A stretch of DNA of 64,000 bases from Caenorhabditis elegans. Its lineage: Eukaryota > Nematoda > Chromadorea > Rhabditida > Rhabditidae. Position numbers and translations under genes: made by a program. The notes beneath the pieces are model-generated. The model was not told where the DNA came from. It searched no databases and saw nothing but the letters and a program-made list of their open reading frames with translations. Every line of letters begins with the position of its first letter. Position 1 is the stretch's first letter. Shown here in pieces: positions 53,485 to 64,000 of the stretch. The stretch lies in NCBI RefSeq assembly GCF_000002985.6, contig NC_003282.8, positions 17,422,001 to 17,486,000 on the forward strand, in the 5' to 3' direction.

Positions 53485-53838
53485 CTAAAAGACAATTGCA
53501 TGACACCTGAAATTTGAAACTCTAACAGAACAGTATCTGTGATTTGTGAAATCAGGAAATTGGAAGTTTCGATCGGTACAAATACATCCCATACTTCTTG
53601 CCAAAGGAAACACATTTTGCATTGTGTCCATTGAAGTTCTTCGTATTATTACCGGATCGTCAGTCTTTTTGGAGGCCTAAGAATACGGAATAATTATTTT
53701 AAAACTGTTTCAACCCACCTTTTTTATAATATCATACAAAATAACGTCATTACAACGTTCACCTTCAAAATTATCATCTTGGCATGATGCCAGAGTGAAA
53801 AACATGACAAGTACTAACAATAATAATAAAGAAGACAT
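53485..53838 (-). CDS. Small secreted cysteine-containing protein
   Basis: Two exons (53838-53719, 53676-53485) give 103 aa. A clear signal peptide (MSSLLLLLVLVMFFTLASC) is followed by EGERCNDVILYDIIKKASKK and then GCICTDRN, YCSVRV and FRCHAIVF: six cysteines after cleavage if the one at the signal end is counted. No family recognised. It sits tandemly upstream of secreted paralog B and is transcribed in the same direction, about 150 bp apart, but shares no visible blocks with it. CTGTTTCA occurs in its intron. Confidence 0.6.
53705..53712 (+). promoter_or_regulatory. CTGTTTCA, possible 21U-RNA upstream motif
   Basis: The octamer lies in an AT-rich context (TTTTAAAACTGTTTCAACCC), preceded by the same TTTTAAAA as the one at 9449. 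It may be chance. Confidence 0.2.
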
Positions 53839-54656
53839 ATTAACTTTAAATGACCTCTGTTCCTGGAGACCTTTTTACTTTTATAGGTAGTTTAATTGGT
53901 TGCAGTACCAATTTTTGTTTTTATTAGTTCACGGGAAAGTATTATTTTCAGCTAAACGTGTTTTTCAAGTGTTATTTTATGAAAAAACATTTGTGTGTCA
54001 CGTCCAAATTGATACGATTAGTTGTAAAAACTGTTGGTTTATTATTAAAAAATAAAGGGTTAATTGTAAACATTCATCGATTCTTTAATAGTATTCTATC
54101 GATTTAAAAAAATGATTCAACCAAAGAATGTCTGAAATAAGTTTGAATTCCTGACTATGAGTAAATGAATTACCAGTTGATTTTTTTCCAGTTGAAGCAT
54201 CTTTTTTTTTGATTTTTAGACACTTTTCAATAAACCTTGATACTTAATACTAACAAACATCGTTGAAACTTAAAACTTTCACTATAAATTGATAGTTTTT
54301 CTTCTTATTTAAAATTTTTGCAGTCTCGGAAAATTTGAAATAGGTTGTTAAAACCATGTAACAGAGCAAAAACAAAAAAAACCGTATAATATAATCGGAA
54401 TTGAAATTTTTTATGAAAAGTTTAATAAATCATAGGAACATTGTGAAATACACTTTTACAGTTATAATTTATTAATATAATCCGTTTCCTATCAGAGCTA
54501 AGTTTATAATTTTGTTACTATAACATGTTAAACATTGCCCCAAACACAAGAAAAGTTACACAATGGTCATCTTGGCCAAGAAATTGATAAGATAAATCAT
54601 GGGAAGTAAAGAGCAACTGTTCATTCGAGCCCTGCAGTCGTCAGTAGTTTCCAATA
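53839..54656. other. Divergent promoter region of the secreted protein and gba-3
   Basis: AT-rich spacer between two divergent starts (53838 on the minus strand, 54657 on the plus strand). A TTGATAAGATAAATC block at about 54582-54596 contains two GATA sites and lies 60-75 bp before the gba-3 start. Confidence 0.35.
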
Positions 54657-57372
54657 ATGTCAAGATGGAAGGTCGTTATTTTGTGCCTATTAAGTTTTAT
54701 GTTTGAAATCGGTATGTTTATATTTGGTTGATTTACAATCAGCGTTTTTTTTCTGTTTGAATGAAAAATGTGAGAAATTCATGAAAGAAAATCTCTAGTT
54801 TATTAAAAAAACTAGATCATAAAAAAATTTAAAAACAGGTTTCACTTGGACTATTCTTTAAAAAAAACGTTCTAAGGCTAAATTGCTTTGGATTAAATTT
54901 AAAAAAAAACCCACACTGACTAAAAATTGCATTCCCTAATGAGACTTCATAATAAGTTTTCGGTTTTAATGGCTCCAAAAAATCATAGATAAATTTTTGA
55001 GAAGTCTTTTAATGATATTCGGTTTTAGGTGTGGGGAGGTAGTTTTGAGTTTCCCAAACAATGAATAAAGTGAGAATGATTTACCGTTCAGTATTAATAT
55101 TCTTTTAGGTCATGCTTCTTTTCAATGCAACCCAAAAACCTATGACGGCGCGTTTCTCAACATTGTTTGTGTTTGCAACGCAACGTTTTGCGATGAAATT
55201 GAGCCAATAGGAGAGATAGCTGAAGGGAAGGCAATTGTTTATAGATCAAGTTTGGACGGCGATAGATTGAAACGCATGAGTATGAAAATGAAAGAGAAAT
55301 TGAGAAAAAATGAATCAGGTAAGAATACTTATCTAACACATTTCCGAGGTGCAAATCATCCTCCAATTATTAAATGTTTTATAGTTAATGTGACAATTAC
55401 AATAGATGCCAGTGAAAGATTTCAAAATATTTTTGGTTTTGGAGGAGCATTTACTGATTCTGCCGGCGATCAATTTGTTTCCTTATCGGAGACACTTCAA
55501 AATTATATCGTTGATTCATATTTTGGAAAAAATGGATTAGAATATAATATAGGAAGAGTTCCAATAGCCAGTTGTGATTTTTCTACTCATGAATATAGCT
55601 ATGATGACGTTCATGATGATTTTGAATTAAAACATTTTGCATTACCTGATGAAGATTTAAAACTAAAGGTAATTTTAATAAACGGCAAAACTTCAAAAAA
55701 AAGACTGAAACTTTCAGATTCCATTTATCAAGAAAGCAATTGAAAAAACTGAAGGAAACATTCAATTATTTGCCAGTCCATGGTCAGCTCCTGGATGGAT
55801 GAAAGTTACTGGACGCATGAGGGGCGGAGGAGCTATGAGAAATGATAAGCGTGTTTATCAAGCGTACGCTGATTATTTTTTTAAGTAAGTTTTTGTGTTT
55901 ATTCGAAAACACTGAATTATTATTTTTAAAAGATTTTTCGAAGCCTATTCATCTCATGCAATTACCTTTTGGGGACTAACAATTCAAAATGAGCCATCAA
56001 CAGGAGCTGACATGGCATGGAGATGGCAGACTATGAATTATACAGCAGAAACGATGCGAGATTTTCTAAAAAAATATCTTGGCCCAAAACTGAAAGAAAA
56101 TAAACTAACGGAAACTTTGAAAGTTATGGTTTTGGATGATGGAAGAGGATTACTCCCTGGATGGGCTGACACTATTTTCAATGACCCGGAAGCAACCAAA
56201 TATGCAGATGGTGTAGCAGTTCACTGGTATGGTAACTTGTATTCTCCTGCTGTTCTTCTTGATATTACTCAAAGGCATCATCCAACCAAATTTATTTTTG
56301 GAACCGAGGTAAGATTGAATACCATGAATATGGTTATTCATGAAAGTATTGATGCAAAAAAAAATGACTGTACATTCTTAGTTTTCAAGTTTTCTGCAGG
56401 CATGCGCGGGTTACGCTATTCATCATGGCCCATTAATGGGTGACTGGTTTACGGCAGAAAATTATGCATCTGATATTATCAGTGACTTAAACCACCACTT
56501 TACTGGATGGACCGATTGGAACTTATGTCTGGACGACATGGGCGGCCCGACTTGGGTTGATAACTTTGTTGATTCTCCAATTATTGTAAATCGTACAGGG
56601 CAAGAGTTCTACAAACAACCAATGTTCTATGCAATGGGACATTTTAGGTATGTTAAGATGTTATGCTGCCATGATTTGATGATTACAAATTATTATAATC
56701 AAACTTAATACAAAAAGTGTCTAATCCAAATGCCCGTTGCACTTGAACCTTGGTTTTTGTAAAACTCATCAGCACCTAGCTTTGCTTGTTATCAGCGCAT
56801 ATTTAGTTCAAACTCAGACATCCTGGAGAGTATATTTCAGCCAGCTTGTTTCAGGCATGTGCTGGCTACTTTGGACATCATGGTCCAATAATGGGAGACT
56901 GGTTCCGCGCAGAAAGTTATGCAGATGATATCATCACTGATCTTAATCATCACGTTACGGGATGGACTGACTGGAATCTTTGCCTTGATGAAACTGGTGG
57001 GCCAAATTGGGCCTACAATGTTGTAGATTCCCCAATCATTGTCAACCGAACTGCTCAAGAGTTTTACAAACAACCAATGTTCTATGCATTGGGCCACTTT
57101 AGGTTTATTAACCTTATGATTCTGAAAACATACTTTTTTTTAGTAAATTCCTTCCACGTGGATCTACTCGTGTGTTCACAAAGATCGAGGGAAACCTGGC
57201 TGTCTCAGCTACAAGTGTTGTGATTGAAGGTGGAAGACGAGCTACAGTTATTTTATCAAAAGCGTCCAACTCATTATTGACACGTATAGTTGACAGTTCA
57301 ACAGGATTCTCTATTGTGCTGAATTTGCCCCCAAGATCCATTCATACAGTGATTTGGAAGAAAAGAAAATAA
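54657..57372 (+). CDS. gba-3: Lysosomal glucosylceramidase (glucocerebrosidase) GBA-3
   Basis: Exons 54657-54711, 55109-55318, 55385-55668, 55718-55884, 55933-56308, then either 56400-56647 or 56855-57102, then 57144-57372, give 522 aa. Glycoside hydrolase family 30: signal peptide (MSRWKVVILCLLSFMFEI), N-terminal CNPKT...VCVCNATFCD, FQNIFGFGGAFTDSAGD, YNIGRVPIASCDFS, ASPWSAPGWMK, acid/base Glu in TIQNEPSTG, VAVHWYG, nucleophile Glu in FIFGTEAC, GWTDWNLCLD, FYKQPMFYA(M/L)GHF and the C-terminal beta domain. It cleaves glucosylceramide to ceramide and glucose in lysosomes. The nucleophile Glu is the last codon before the duplicated exon, so the alternative exons supply the residues right after it. 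AATAAA at 57378. Symbol from memory of the locus next to elo-2. Confidence 0.9.
56400..56647 (+). other. gba-3 alternative exon, version A
   Basis: 248 bp, TTCTGCAG acceptor and GTATG donor, phase 0 in and phase 2 out. Encodes ACAGYAIHHGPLMGDWF through GHF. It reads GGPTW where version B and human GBA read GGPNW. Confidence 0.85.
56855..57102 (+). other. gba-3 alternative exon, version B
   Basis: 248 bp, GTTTCAG acceptor and GTTTA donor, same phases as version A. Encodes ACAGYFGHHGPIMGDWF through GHF with about 80% identity to A. Including both exons, or neither, shifts the frame, so one must be chosen. Confidence 0.85.
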
Positions 57373-57377
57373 TCTAC

Positions 57378-57383
57378 AATAAA
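57378..57383 (+). terminator. gba-3 polyadenylation signal
   Basis: AATAAA six bases after the stop codon. The following downstream stretch is T-rich. Confidence 0.6.
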
Positions 57384-57648
57384 GTTACTTGAAAGTTTTT
57401 CATTGTCTGAATTCATGGATCAGAGCACAAAATCCACAGTTTCTAGTATATTGGTACATAGAATTCATGAAAATCAACATAATCCCGTTTATTCCAAGCG
57501 GTTGAAATCTTGAAAACATTGAGAGTGTAATTAATACCCTAAACCCATAATAAGCATATCAAATTGAATTTGATTTCTGACGCGACAGATGGTGTTCTCT
57601 AAAACTAGTCTTCTCGAATATTTAAAAACTATTTGTAACTTTCCTACG

Positions 57649-57865
57649 TACTTTTCCTTTTCTACCCCGCATTTTTAAAAGAATATTCAAAACATTGAAT
57701 TATTCAAATTTAATTCTCATTAACGTTTATTTTAATACTATTTTCATTTTTAGGCTTACTATTAGAAAGCAACATTACTAGTAGTAAGCCTAAAATAAAG
57801 AAAAAGATCACGTTTTTATCAAAGAAAATGTTCCAGAAAAAACGCGGGGTAGAAAAGGAAAAGTA
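57649..57865. mobile_element. Inverted-repeat (MITE-like) element
   Basis: The left end TACTTTTCCTTTTCTACCCC is mirrored by GGGGTAGAAAAGGAAAAGTA at the right end. A second nested palindrome (TAGGCTTACTATTAG / CTAGTAGTAAGCCTA) lies in the middle. No coding capacity. Confidence 0.65.
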
Positions 57866-57889
57866 TCCTTTCCTATTTTAGATCAAATC

Positions 57890-58215
57890 TTACCGTAAAT
57901 TCTCTATTAGTGCTGCATGCAGCACTAATTTCCTAGAAAAAAGAGTGTATCAAGAAACCATGAGATCATGAGAATGCCTACCGTTTTGGCGCGGGAATAT
58001 GTCGTAGCGAAGGCACCTAAATCTCTCTTCACCACAGGCTCTCTCTGCTGCCGCTATTTTCACGCCAGAAAGTAGGCATTCTCATGAACTGGTGGTTCCC
58101 AATAGCACTAATAGAGACGGCGGCACTAATTTTCGGGCCTTTTGTGAACGCAGAACTATTTGAGACTGCAGAACTACTGGAAATGCAGCACTAATAGACG
58201 ATATACGGTACGTTC
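57890..58215. repeat. Cluster of GCACTAATAG-type repeats with a flanking inverted repeat
   Basis: Several forms of AGTGCTGCA/GCACTAATAGA recur (57905-57930, 58104-58135, 58185-58200). ATGAGAATGCCTAC at about 57968 is mirrored by GTAGGCATTCTCAT at about 58072. Related motifs at 2790-3060 and 30357 indicate a dispersed family. Confidence 0.55.
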
Positions 58216-58370
58216 TTTGGAGTATCTTTACTCGCTCGTTTCTGAGATTTCGCCGCACCTAAAGTGACAAAATAATGGTATATGAATTAAAGGTACATCG
58301 TTTTGAAAAAATCTTTAAATCATAAAATGCGAAAAATTGTTTTGTCTTCTTAGACAGCTACGAACATGTT

Positions 58371-61330
58371 TTAAAACAGTGAAACCCCAATCATATCAAA
58401 TACAGCACCAGCTCCTTTTTTTATAGTTCGAATTAATGTCCAACTTCAACGCTTCTTCTAAATGGTTGTCTTCGCGCCGCTGAAGGTTTCTGCAAAGAAA
58501 TTATGGTTACGAGAAAAAAAAATAGAACTAACTCTGCCATCTGACGCATGCAAGTGTCAATTCCAAACCCAGTGTACGCACTTGTTTCGAAAAACGGTAT
58601 TTTAAATTCCTGAAAACATTTTGTCAAATTTTAGAAACTCTATTTTCTTTTTTAGTATTGCGTGCAAATTTAATTTTTTTAGTTTCATAGGAAAGTGTTC
58701 AATTTACCTTACATTACTCATATTACATTTCATATTTTAAAAACCGGAGAAACATATACTATGCAATAGGGCTGCTAAAATAAACGAGTTAGGACATCCA
58801 TCGTCCTTGCCGGCAGGACGAGAACGCGCCCACGTCCTTCGTGTCTAGACGTCCTTATAGTTAATTTTCATTGTTGAAATTTTTAGAAACGCGCAGTGAA
58901 AGGACTACAAAGCAACCAATAACACACAAAACTCACAAAAAGAACTGAATCGTTAAGGTATTTAGTTCATAGGAAGTCGAAAAGCAATTTAAAAAAACGG
59001 CAAATTTTTTTCTGAAAGGTACTGCAAATCTAAAAAAAACTGCAACTGTAACAGGGAGTGCCAATCTATTTTTCGATAGATCATATTTTAAAGGCAAGTT
59101 TAATTGATAGTTTTAAAACCAGAAAATCCTTCACCATTTATTCATAAAACATCTAACTTACCACAGCCAATTTTTCAGCAGCTCGATAAACGGCACTCCT
59201 AGCTATGTCACTTCCAAAAAGATCCATTTTATTTCCGACCAGGCACATTACAGTTGCATCGTCAACTCCAGCTCTCACGGAATCTATCCAATTTCTAACA
59301 TTTAGAAAACTCTGTTCTGACGTTACATCAAACATTAGCACAACTCCATCTGCCTTCCGGAAATATTGTTTTGTGATTGAGCGGAATCGGAAAATGGGAT
59401 TTGAATTGAAAGATATAAAAACAATGAATAAATGGTGACTAATAAATACATATCATTTTCACCTTTCTTGCCCTGCTGTATCCCATAACTGCATTGCAAT
59501 TGCTCTATTTGGTGGAATTTTCATAGTTTTCACAGTGAAATCAACACCAATGGTAGCGTTGAATAAAGGCTTGAAACGGTTGTGACAAAATCTAAAAAAG
59601 ATTCGAGTCAATTGACTTATTAATCAAAAAGTTCACCTATGTAGAAAACAAGTTTTTCCAACAGCCGAATCACCAACAAAAACGACTTTGAAAATTCGAT
59701 CCGGTTGTGTAACTTCCTCTTCAATTTCTTCTTTTTGTAGAACTTTTTTTCCAATTGCATTCAGTTCTTCAGCTAATGACGATACTTTTGGAATACTCTG
59801 CTCTGGTTGAATTGGACGATACAGCGGTTTTTTGATGATTATGTTATCAAGTACTTGTTCATTTCTAACTTGAAAATCTTCATAGTTTTTAATCTCTTCT
59901 AACTCTTTCCTATAATAAAATAAGTAATAACATATTTTAATAAACTATCGTATTTAGACTCACTTCAAAATTTTGGTCAATGGATCATCCAGGTATGATT
60001 TGTTTTGTTCAATTTCCCGCATTTCATCCTCCAAACTCGACTCTTCCAAATATTGACTTTTATCAAGAATGCAAGGAATCTGGTCAAAACGATCAAATAA
60101 AAACAACTACTAGTTTAAGTTGAACTCAAAAAAAAGAAGCCGTTTTACTTTTTCAGATAAATGATATATTTAGTCTTAATTACTGGAAAATTCATTCAGT
60201 AGGTGGCATTAACAATTTCTTTCAAAAATACATTTTTAAGTTAAGAAGAACACTCCTTTAAATTAACGTCTCAAAAAAATAATTATTTGTTTTGTACAAA
60301 ATTCTTACCTCAACTTCATTTTTGGCCATATTTTGTTGGAGTGACTGATTGACGATAGCTTCTGAAAAAAAAGAAAAGGGAAGTAGTAAAGATATTTGTA
60401 TCATTTACTCAGAATGCGACAAAATGCTTGCTCGTTCACTTTCTGGTCACCAATAAATCGTGCAATTTTGTGAAGATCGTCTTGCGGGATTAGGTCAACG
60501 AGTGTTTCAAGATCTGACTGAAAAGTTCTTGAATTAACAATAACTGTTTACAATATGAGATTATGCCTTAATAAAATTAATTAATTTTTAAAAGAAATTT
60601 TTCGAATAAACAAATATTTTATTAACATTTAACATTTACAACGTAGCCAAAAAGCCATGTCGCATTCTATAATTTATCATTGATTTCGCTAAGGATATCT
60701 TTCTTGTTAAAAATGATTTCAGATGGAACTTTTCCAATAACATGAAAACTAAAAAAACATGTTAATCCTGAAAGTTGACCAAATGAGGTTGGCTTCAAAA
60801 TAATATAACAAACCTGCTATAATAACTTTGAAAAGAAAATAAAAAAAATTCAGTTGGAAATGATAACTTGTTTACATAATAGTACTTCGCCTATAATATT
60901 TCCTAAAAATCGTTCGTCCGACAAAGAACTAACCTGCCCAATTAGTCCAATGTGCTTAGTGTCACATAAGCGGAATAATTTTCGTGTCTGAAAAGAAAAA
61001 ATGTCACAAACTAGGCAAAAGTGGTGTATTATATTCTATCCGACAAGAAAAAAAAGATGCAGTGTATATCTGAGTATAATCACATTTCACTCAAGAAAAC
61101 CAAAAAACAACTGACAGCTCAGGAACATGAATATAGCTGACTCGTTAACAAAAAGTTAAAAAATTGGAAAGTGGGAATTTTAATCAGAAAAAATTCTCGA
61201 CACAAAAGGAATGGAAGAGATTTCAGTTGCCTTTTCACATGTAAAAAACAATTACACTTAAAAAAAAACTTACTTGTTCATGGAAAATAGACTCCTCGGA
61301 TGACGAATTCGTCGCCGACTCTACTTCCAT
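58371..61330 (-). CDS. RASEF-type GTPase: EF-hand, coiled coil and Rab domain
   Basis: Exons 61330-61274, 60987-60934, 60517-60409, 60361-60309, 60079-59964, 59909-59637, 59591-59463, 59389-59162, 58609-58533 and 58489-58371 give 404 aa. A partial EF-hand ([17 protein letters not shown]) and a second helical hand-like part ([16 protein letters not shown]) are followed by an acidic helical/coiled-coil linker. The Rab domain has [15 protein letters not shown] (P-loop), [14 protein letters not shown] (switch I), [10 protein letters not shown] (switch II), VGNKMDLFG and ETSAYTG. This is the layout of RASEF/Rab44-type large Rabs; the locus is 4R79.2 in C. elegans from memory. Recovering QER-F requires a splice acceptor ending CG at 59390-59391. 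The C-terminus ([16 protein letters not shown]) has no prenylatable cysteine. Confidence 0.85.
58795..58858. repeat. GC-rich hairpin in a RASEF-like intron
   Basis: CGTCCTTGCCGGCAGGACG forms a near-perfect stem. Further CGTCC/GGACG words follow (ACGTCCTTCGTG, GACGTCCTTATAG) in an otherwise AT-rich intron. Confidence 0.5.
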
Positions 61331-64000
61331 CTAAAATGAGAAAAAATTGAAAGAGAAAGAAACGAAAATTGATGGGCAGAGGTTCGAAAAAATAAAGGTT
61401 TTCGGCGCCATAGGGAATAAGAGAAAAATTGAATAATTAAATTGAAAGAGGTTTGGGCTATTGCTATTCTATAAGAAAATTTGTTCAAATAATTGTGTTT
61501 TTTACTGTTCGATTGAAAAGTTCTCTCTAAATCACTAAACTCTGAAATTTTCAATTCTCCAGAAAATTTGTTTTCGGCATTTTTTTGAACCATATCTATA
61601 AATCAGTGAGATTTTCATTATTATAAAATAATAATACTAAAGCACAAGGTGGCGTTTTTTAAACTTTTGACAAACAGTTTAGGTTTGAAAATAGCCTAAA
61701 ATGTTCGGCAAATAGCAATTATGACTATTTCCGATTGAAAAAACTCCCAACAGTGAAGAGCTATTGTTTGTTGAACCCGTCTAGTATTCGAAAATATTCA
61801 AAACCTGAATAATTCATTAAATTAGAAACAGAAAATAATTCATTAGGTCATCTTCTAAAAGTAGTGAAAAACTAAAGTAATTGAAAATTTTGGGTCTTGT
61901 GTGAATAAAACAATTAAGAAAATTTTGAAGTTAAGCTGCCATTTAAAACAGCGGCAGCGATGCAACCCACTGAAAAATCAATGTAAAGTAGAAAAAACAC
62001 ATTTGTTCTAGAATAAGCTAGAACGTACACAAAAGCCACATGGAAATTCATTGAAAAATCCATAAAATACTTTTGCACACCACAGAAACAAACAAAACAG
62101 TAAGAACAAGGATAGAAGCTGTTTACACATTGAAGCATAGCAATTTTTGTAAACGTAGTTATTCAGATAGAAGAATAGAACAAAGATAAAATAAATAGAA
62201 GTATTGATCGAAAAAATATAAAAGCAGTGATGGAAAATATTTCTACCAAAACTCCCATGGAATATTGTTTTCTGCGTCTCATCTTTGACTGTTTTTTGCT
62301 GTTACTTTCTCTTTTCATACTTTTATGTGTTTGTTCATAAAATAGCAAGCCGCAAAAATGAAAATCTTTTGGCTATTGGCAGATAAAAAAGTGTTCAACG
62401 GTGTTATAAAAAATTTAATTTTCACTTCACTACACATATATATGTAAGTAAAATTATTTTAAGTTTTGTCTAACGAAATTGTAAAAAAGAAGTGCCTTTT
62501 TGTGTGAAGTGATTTTATTTTGATTTTTCTATAATTTCAAATATTTTTCCACATCAAGTTATAGTCAAATTCTGAAATTTTTGTCATTTTTGAAGCCTAT
62601 TCCTAAAATAGCCATAAAAAATCAAGACCTAATTTTCAAAATTCGAAAAAAAATTTGGGGTACAGCTATTTCATAACTATTTGTTCTATGTGGTATTTTG
62701 TTGGGACACGACGATGTAAATATTAACATTTTCAAGTTATCAAGCTGACGACTGTCGTTTCCTTAATATATAATTTAGGTTAAATACGATTCCGTCAAAA
62801 AAATATGCGTTCTGGCATTCTGACGATTTATTAAATTTTTTCAATAAGCACTAGTCAAAAGCGAATAAGTTTTATACCTATATCCAAATTTTCTGTCAGT
62901 GCTATCAACTCCCATGTGAAATAAGTTGAAGCTGGGCGAGTTCATTTGGAAAATTGCTAATGAGACGAGTGAAACTCAAGAAGAAGGCTTTATTATCTTA
63001 AAATTAGTAATTGAGTGTTTTAAATGTATTAATTCATTTTCATAAATAATTGCAAAACTCTAACTATCCGAGGGATACCAGTGAAAAAGGTTCAATCTTA
63101 TGTTTTTCTGAACAATGAATATTGTCAAGTTATTCTGGTAAATAGACTCCGACCGACGTCCAAGTCAGTCCAATCGACGTCTTGTCGATGATTGTACTTA
63201 AAAAAAAAAGCTTCAAAGCTTCCTTTTTGTACTTAAATGCACCATGTTTTATTTGTTTCTCTTGCGATATGTGTTTCAGTTGAAGTGACAAAAAATATTC
63301 AAGTTATTTAATTCCTAAAATTTTGTCCTTAAAAATTATTGTTTTTATATTATCGGCGTTTCAAGATAATTTATCAAAAATGGGCCCGGAAAATATTTGC
63401 TGATAAAACACTTTTTACACAGTTTTTACACAGTAAAATTAATATCAGTTTTTCAACAGCAAACATTTTGGCAGATTTATACCAAAAAACCTGATTGTGA
63501 AGCAATACACAAATATCAAGAGCTCTGACAACTTTCCAATATGTGCTAACCATTTTTTCCAAGTAAAAAAATCGAAAAGAAAAATAACATGATTTTTGAA
63601 GATGTAAATGAATGACATAAATTGAAATTCACAGTAGGGGTGCCCTCCTCTCTGTTATATTGCCAACAAAATGAAAAACAGGAGAGGGGAAGAGGGTGGT
63701 TGCATCAAACAAAATTAACAAAAACGGATTTAGCACTACTATTGACTACCATTCTCTTTTTTTCAATTGATTTTTATGAAAAAAAGTGTAGAAAGTATGA
63801 ACTTAAAAAAAGGCTTGTTCTAACATGCACATTTATGTAGGCTGAAATGCTGTTATTCTTCATTAAATGTTTTGTGTTGCCCAATTTTCCATATTTTACA
63901 ATTGGTTCAGTGTTAAAGAACGTTTGGTTATTATTTAATTAATTTTTTGCTGAAAGGAAAAAGTTGTTGAAAGTGAAAACGATAATCGAAAACTCTCAAT
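61331..64000. other. Gene-free end of window
   Basis: Presumed upstream region of the RASEF-like gene. No gene, RNA gene or long repeat could be supported. A patch with CGACGT/ACGTC words occurs at 63150-63190. Confidence 0.45.

Noticed and set aside
60668-60748. Minus-strand exon-like frame ([16 protein letters not shown]...) inside the RASEF-like gene
   Set aside because: It has a TTTTTTTAG acceptor, but its protein-like frame is out of phase with the preceding exon (GGGCAG, phase 0). In phase it ends after ten codons. Kept only as a possible rare alternative end.

Overview
The window is Caenorhabditis nuclear DNA. It is AT-rich, has short introns bounded by GTAAG/GTGAG and TTTTCAG, and carries nematode gene families. 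Several reconstructed genes match, from memory and unverified here, the right end of C. elegans chromosome IV: receptor-type guanylate cyclase gcy-27, a MET-like kinase, elo-2, gba-3 and the RASEF-type Rab 4R79.2. All gene models below were spliced by hand, and most close exactly in frame.

Layout. 1-5.7 kb: no gene seen. 5.7-7.5 kb (+): GSKIP-domain protein. 7.8-9.4 kb (-): serine beta-lactamase-like (LACT/EstB-type) protein. 11.0-14.2 kb (-): receptor-type guanylate cyclase with kinase-homology and cyclase domains but no visible ectodomain. 15.5-16.2 kb (+): broken NTF2-like secreted protein. 16.5-21.7 kb: three TMEM272-like membrane-protein copies. One is split by a 5'-truncated non-LTR retrotransposon with a target-site duplication, one has a reading-frame problem, and one is intact. 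22.5-25.4 kb (-): MET-family tyrosine kinase, with candidate transmembrane exons up to about 28 kb. 28.5-35.9 kb: mostly non-coding, with an unidentified plus-strand exon set at 33 kb and a small ORF at 35.6 kb.

36.0-39.3 kb (-): a RIF1-like protein with SILK/RVxF PP1-docking motifs and a RIF1 C-terminal domain. 40.6-41.2 kb (-): possible tiny single-pass membrane protein. 42.6-43.9 kb (-): DRAM/TMEM150 family. 44.3-45.4 kb (-): fatty-acid elongase elo-2. 47.5-53.8 kb (-): a cluster of small secreted proteins, made up of a paralogous pair, a KR-punctuated repeat protein and a short cysteine-containing protein. 54.7-57.4 kb (+): lysosomal glucocerebrosidase gba-3 with a duplicated, equal-length, phase-incompatible exon pair, so the exons should be mutually exclusive. 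58.4-61.3 kb (-): EF-hand/coiled-coil/Rab GTPase of RASEF type. 61.3-64 kb: no gene seen.

Most genes are independent units rather than an operon. elo-2 (lipid synthesis), gba-3 (lysosomal sphingolipid breakdown) and the DRAM-like protein (lysosome/autophagy in other animals) are neighbours, but nothing in the sequence shows that they work together. The most notable observations are the mutually exclusive gba-3 exons, two genes whose conserved protein can only be recovered through non-GT/AG splice sites, the retrotransposon in a TMEM272-like exon, and the strongly shortened RIF1 homolog.
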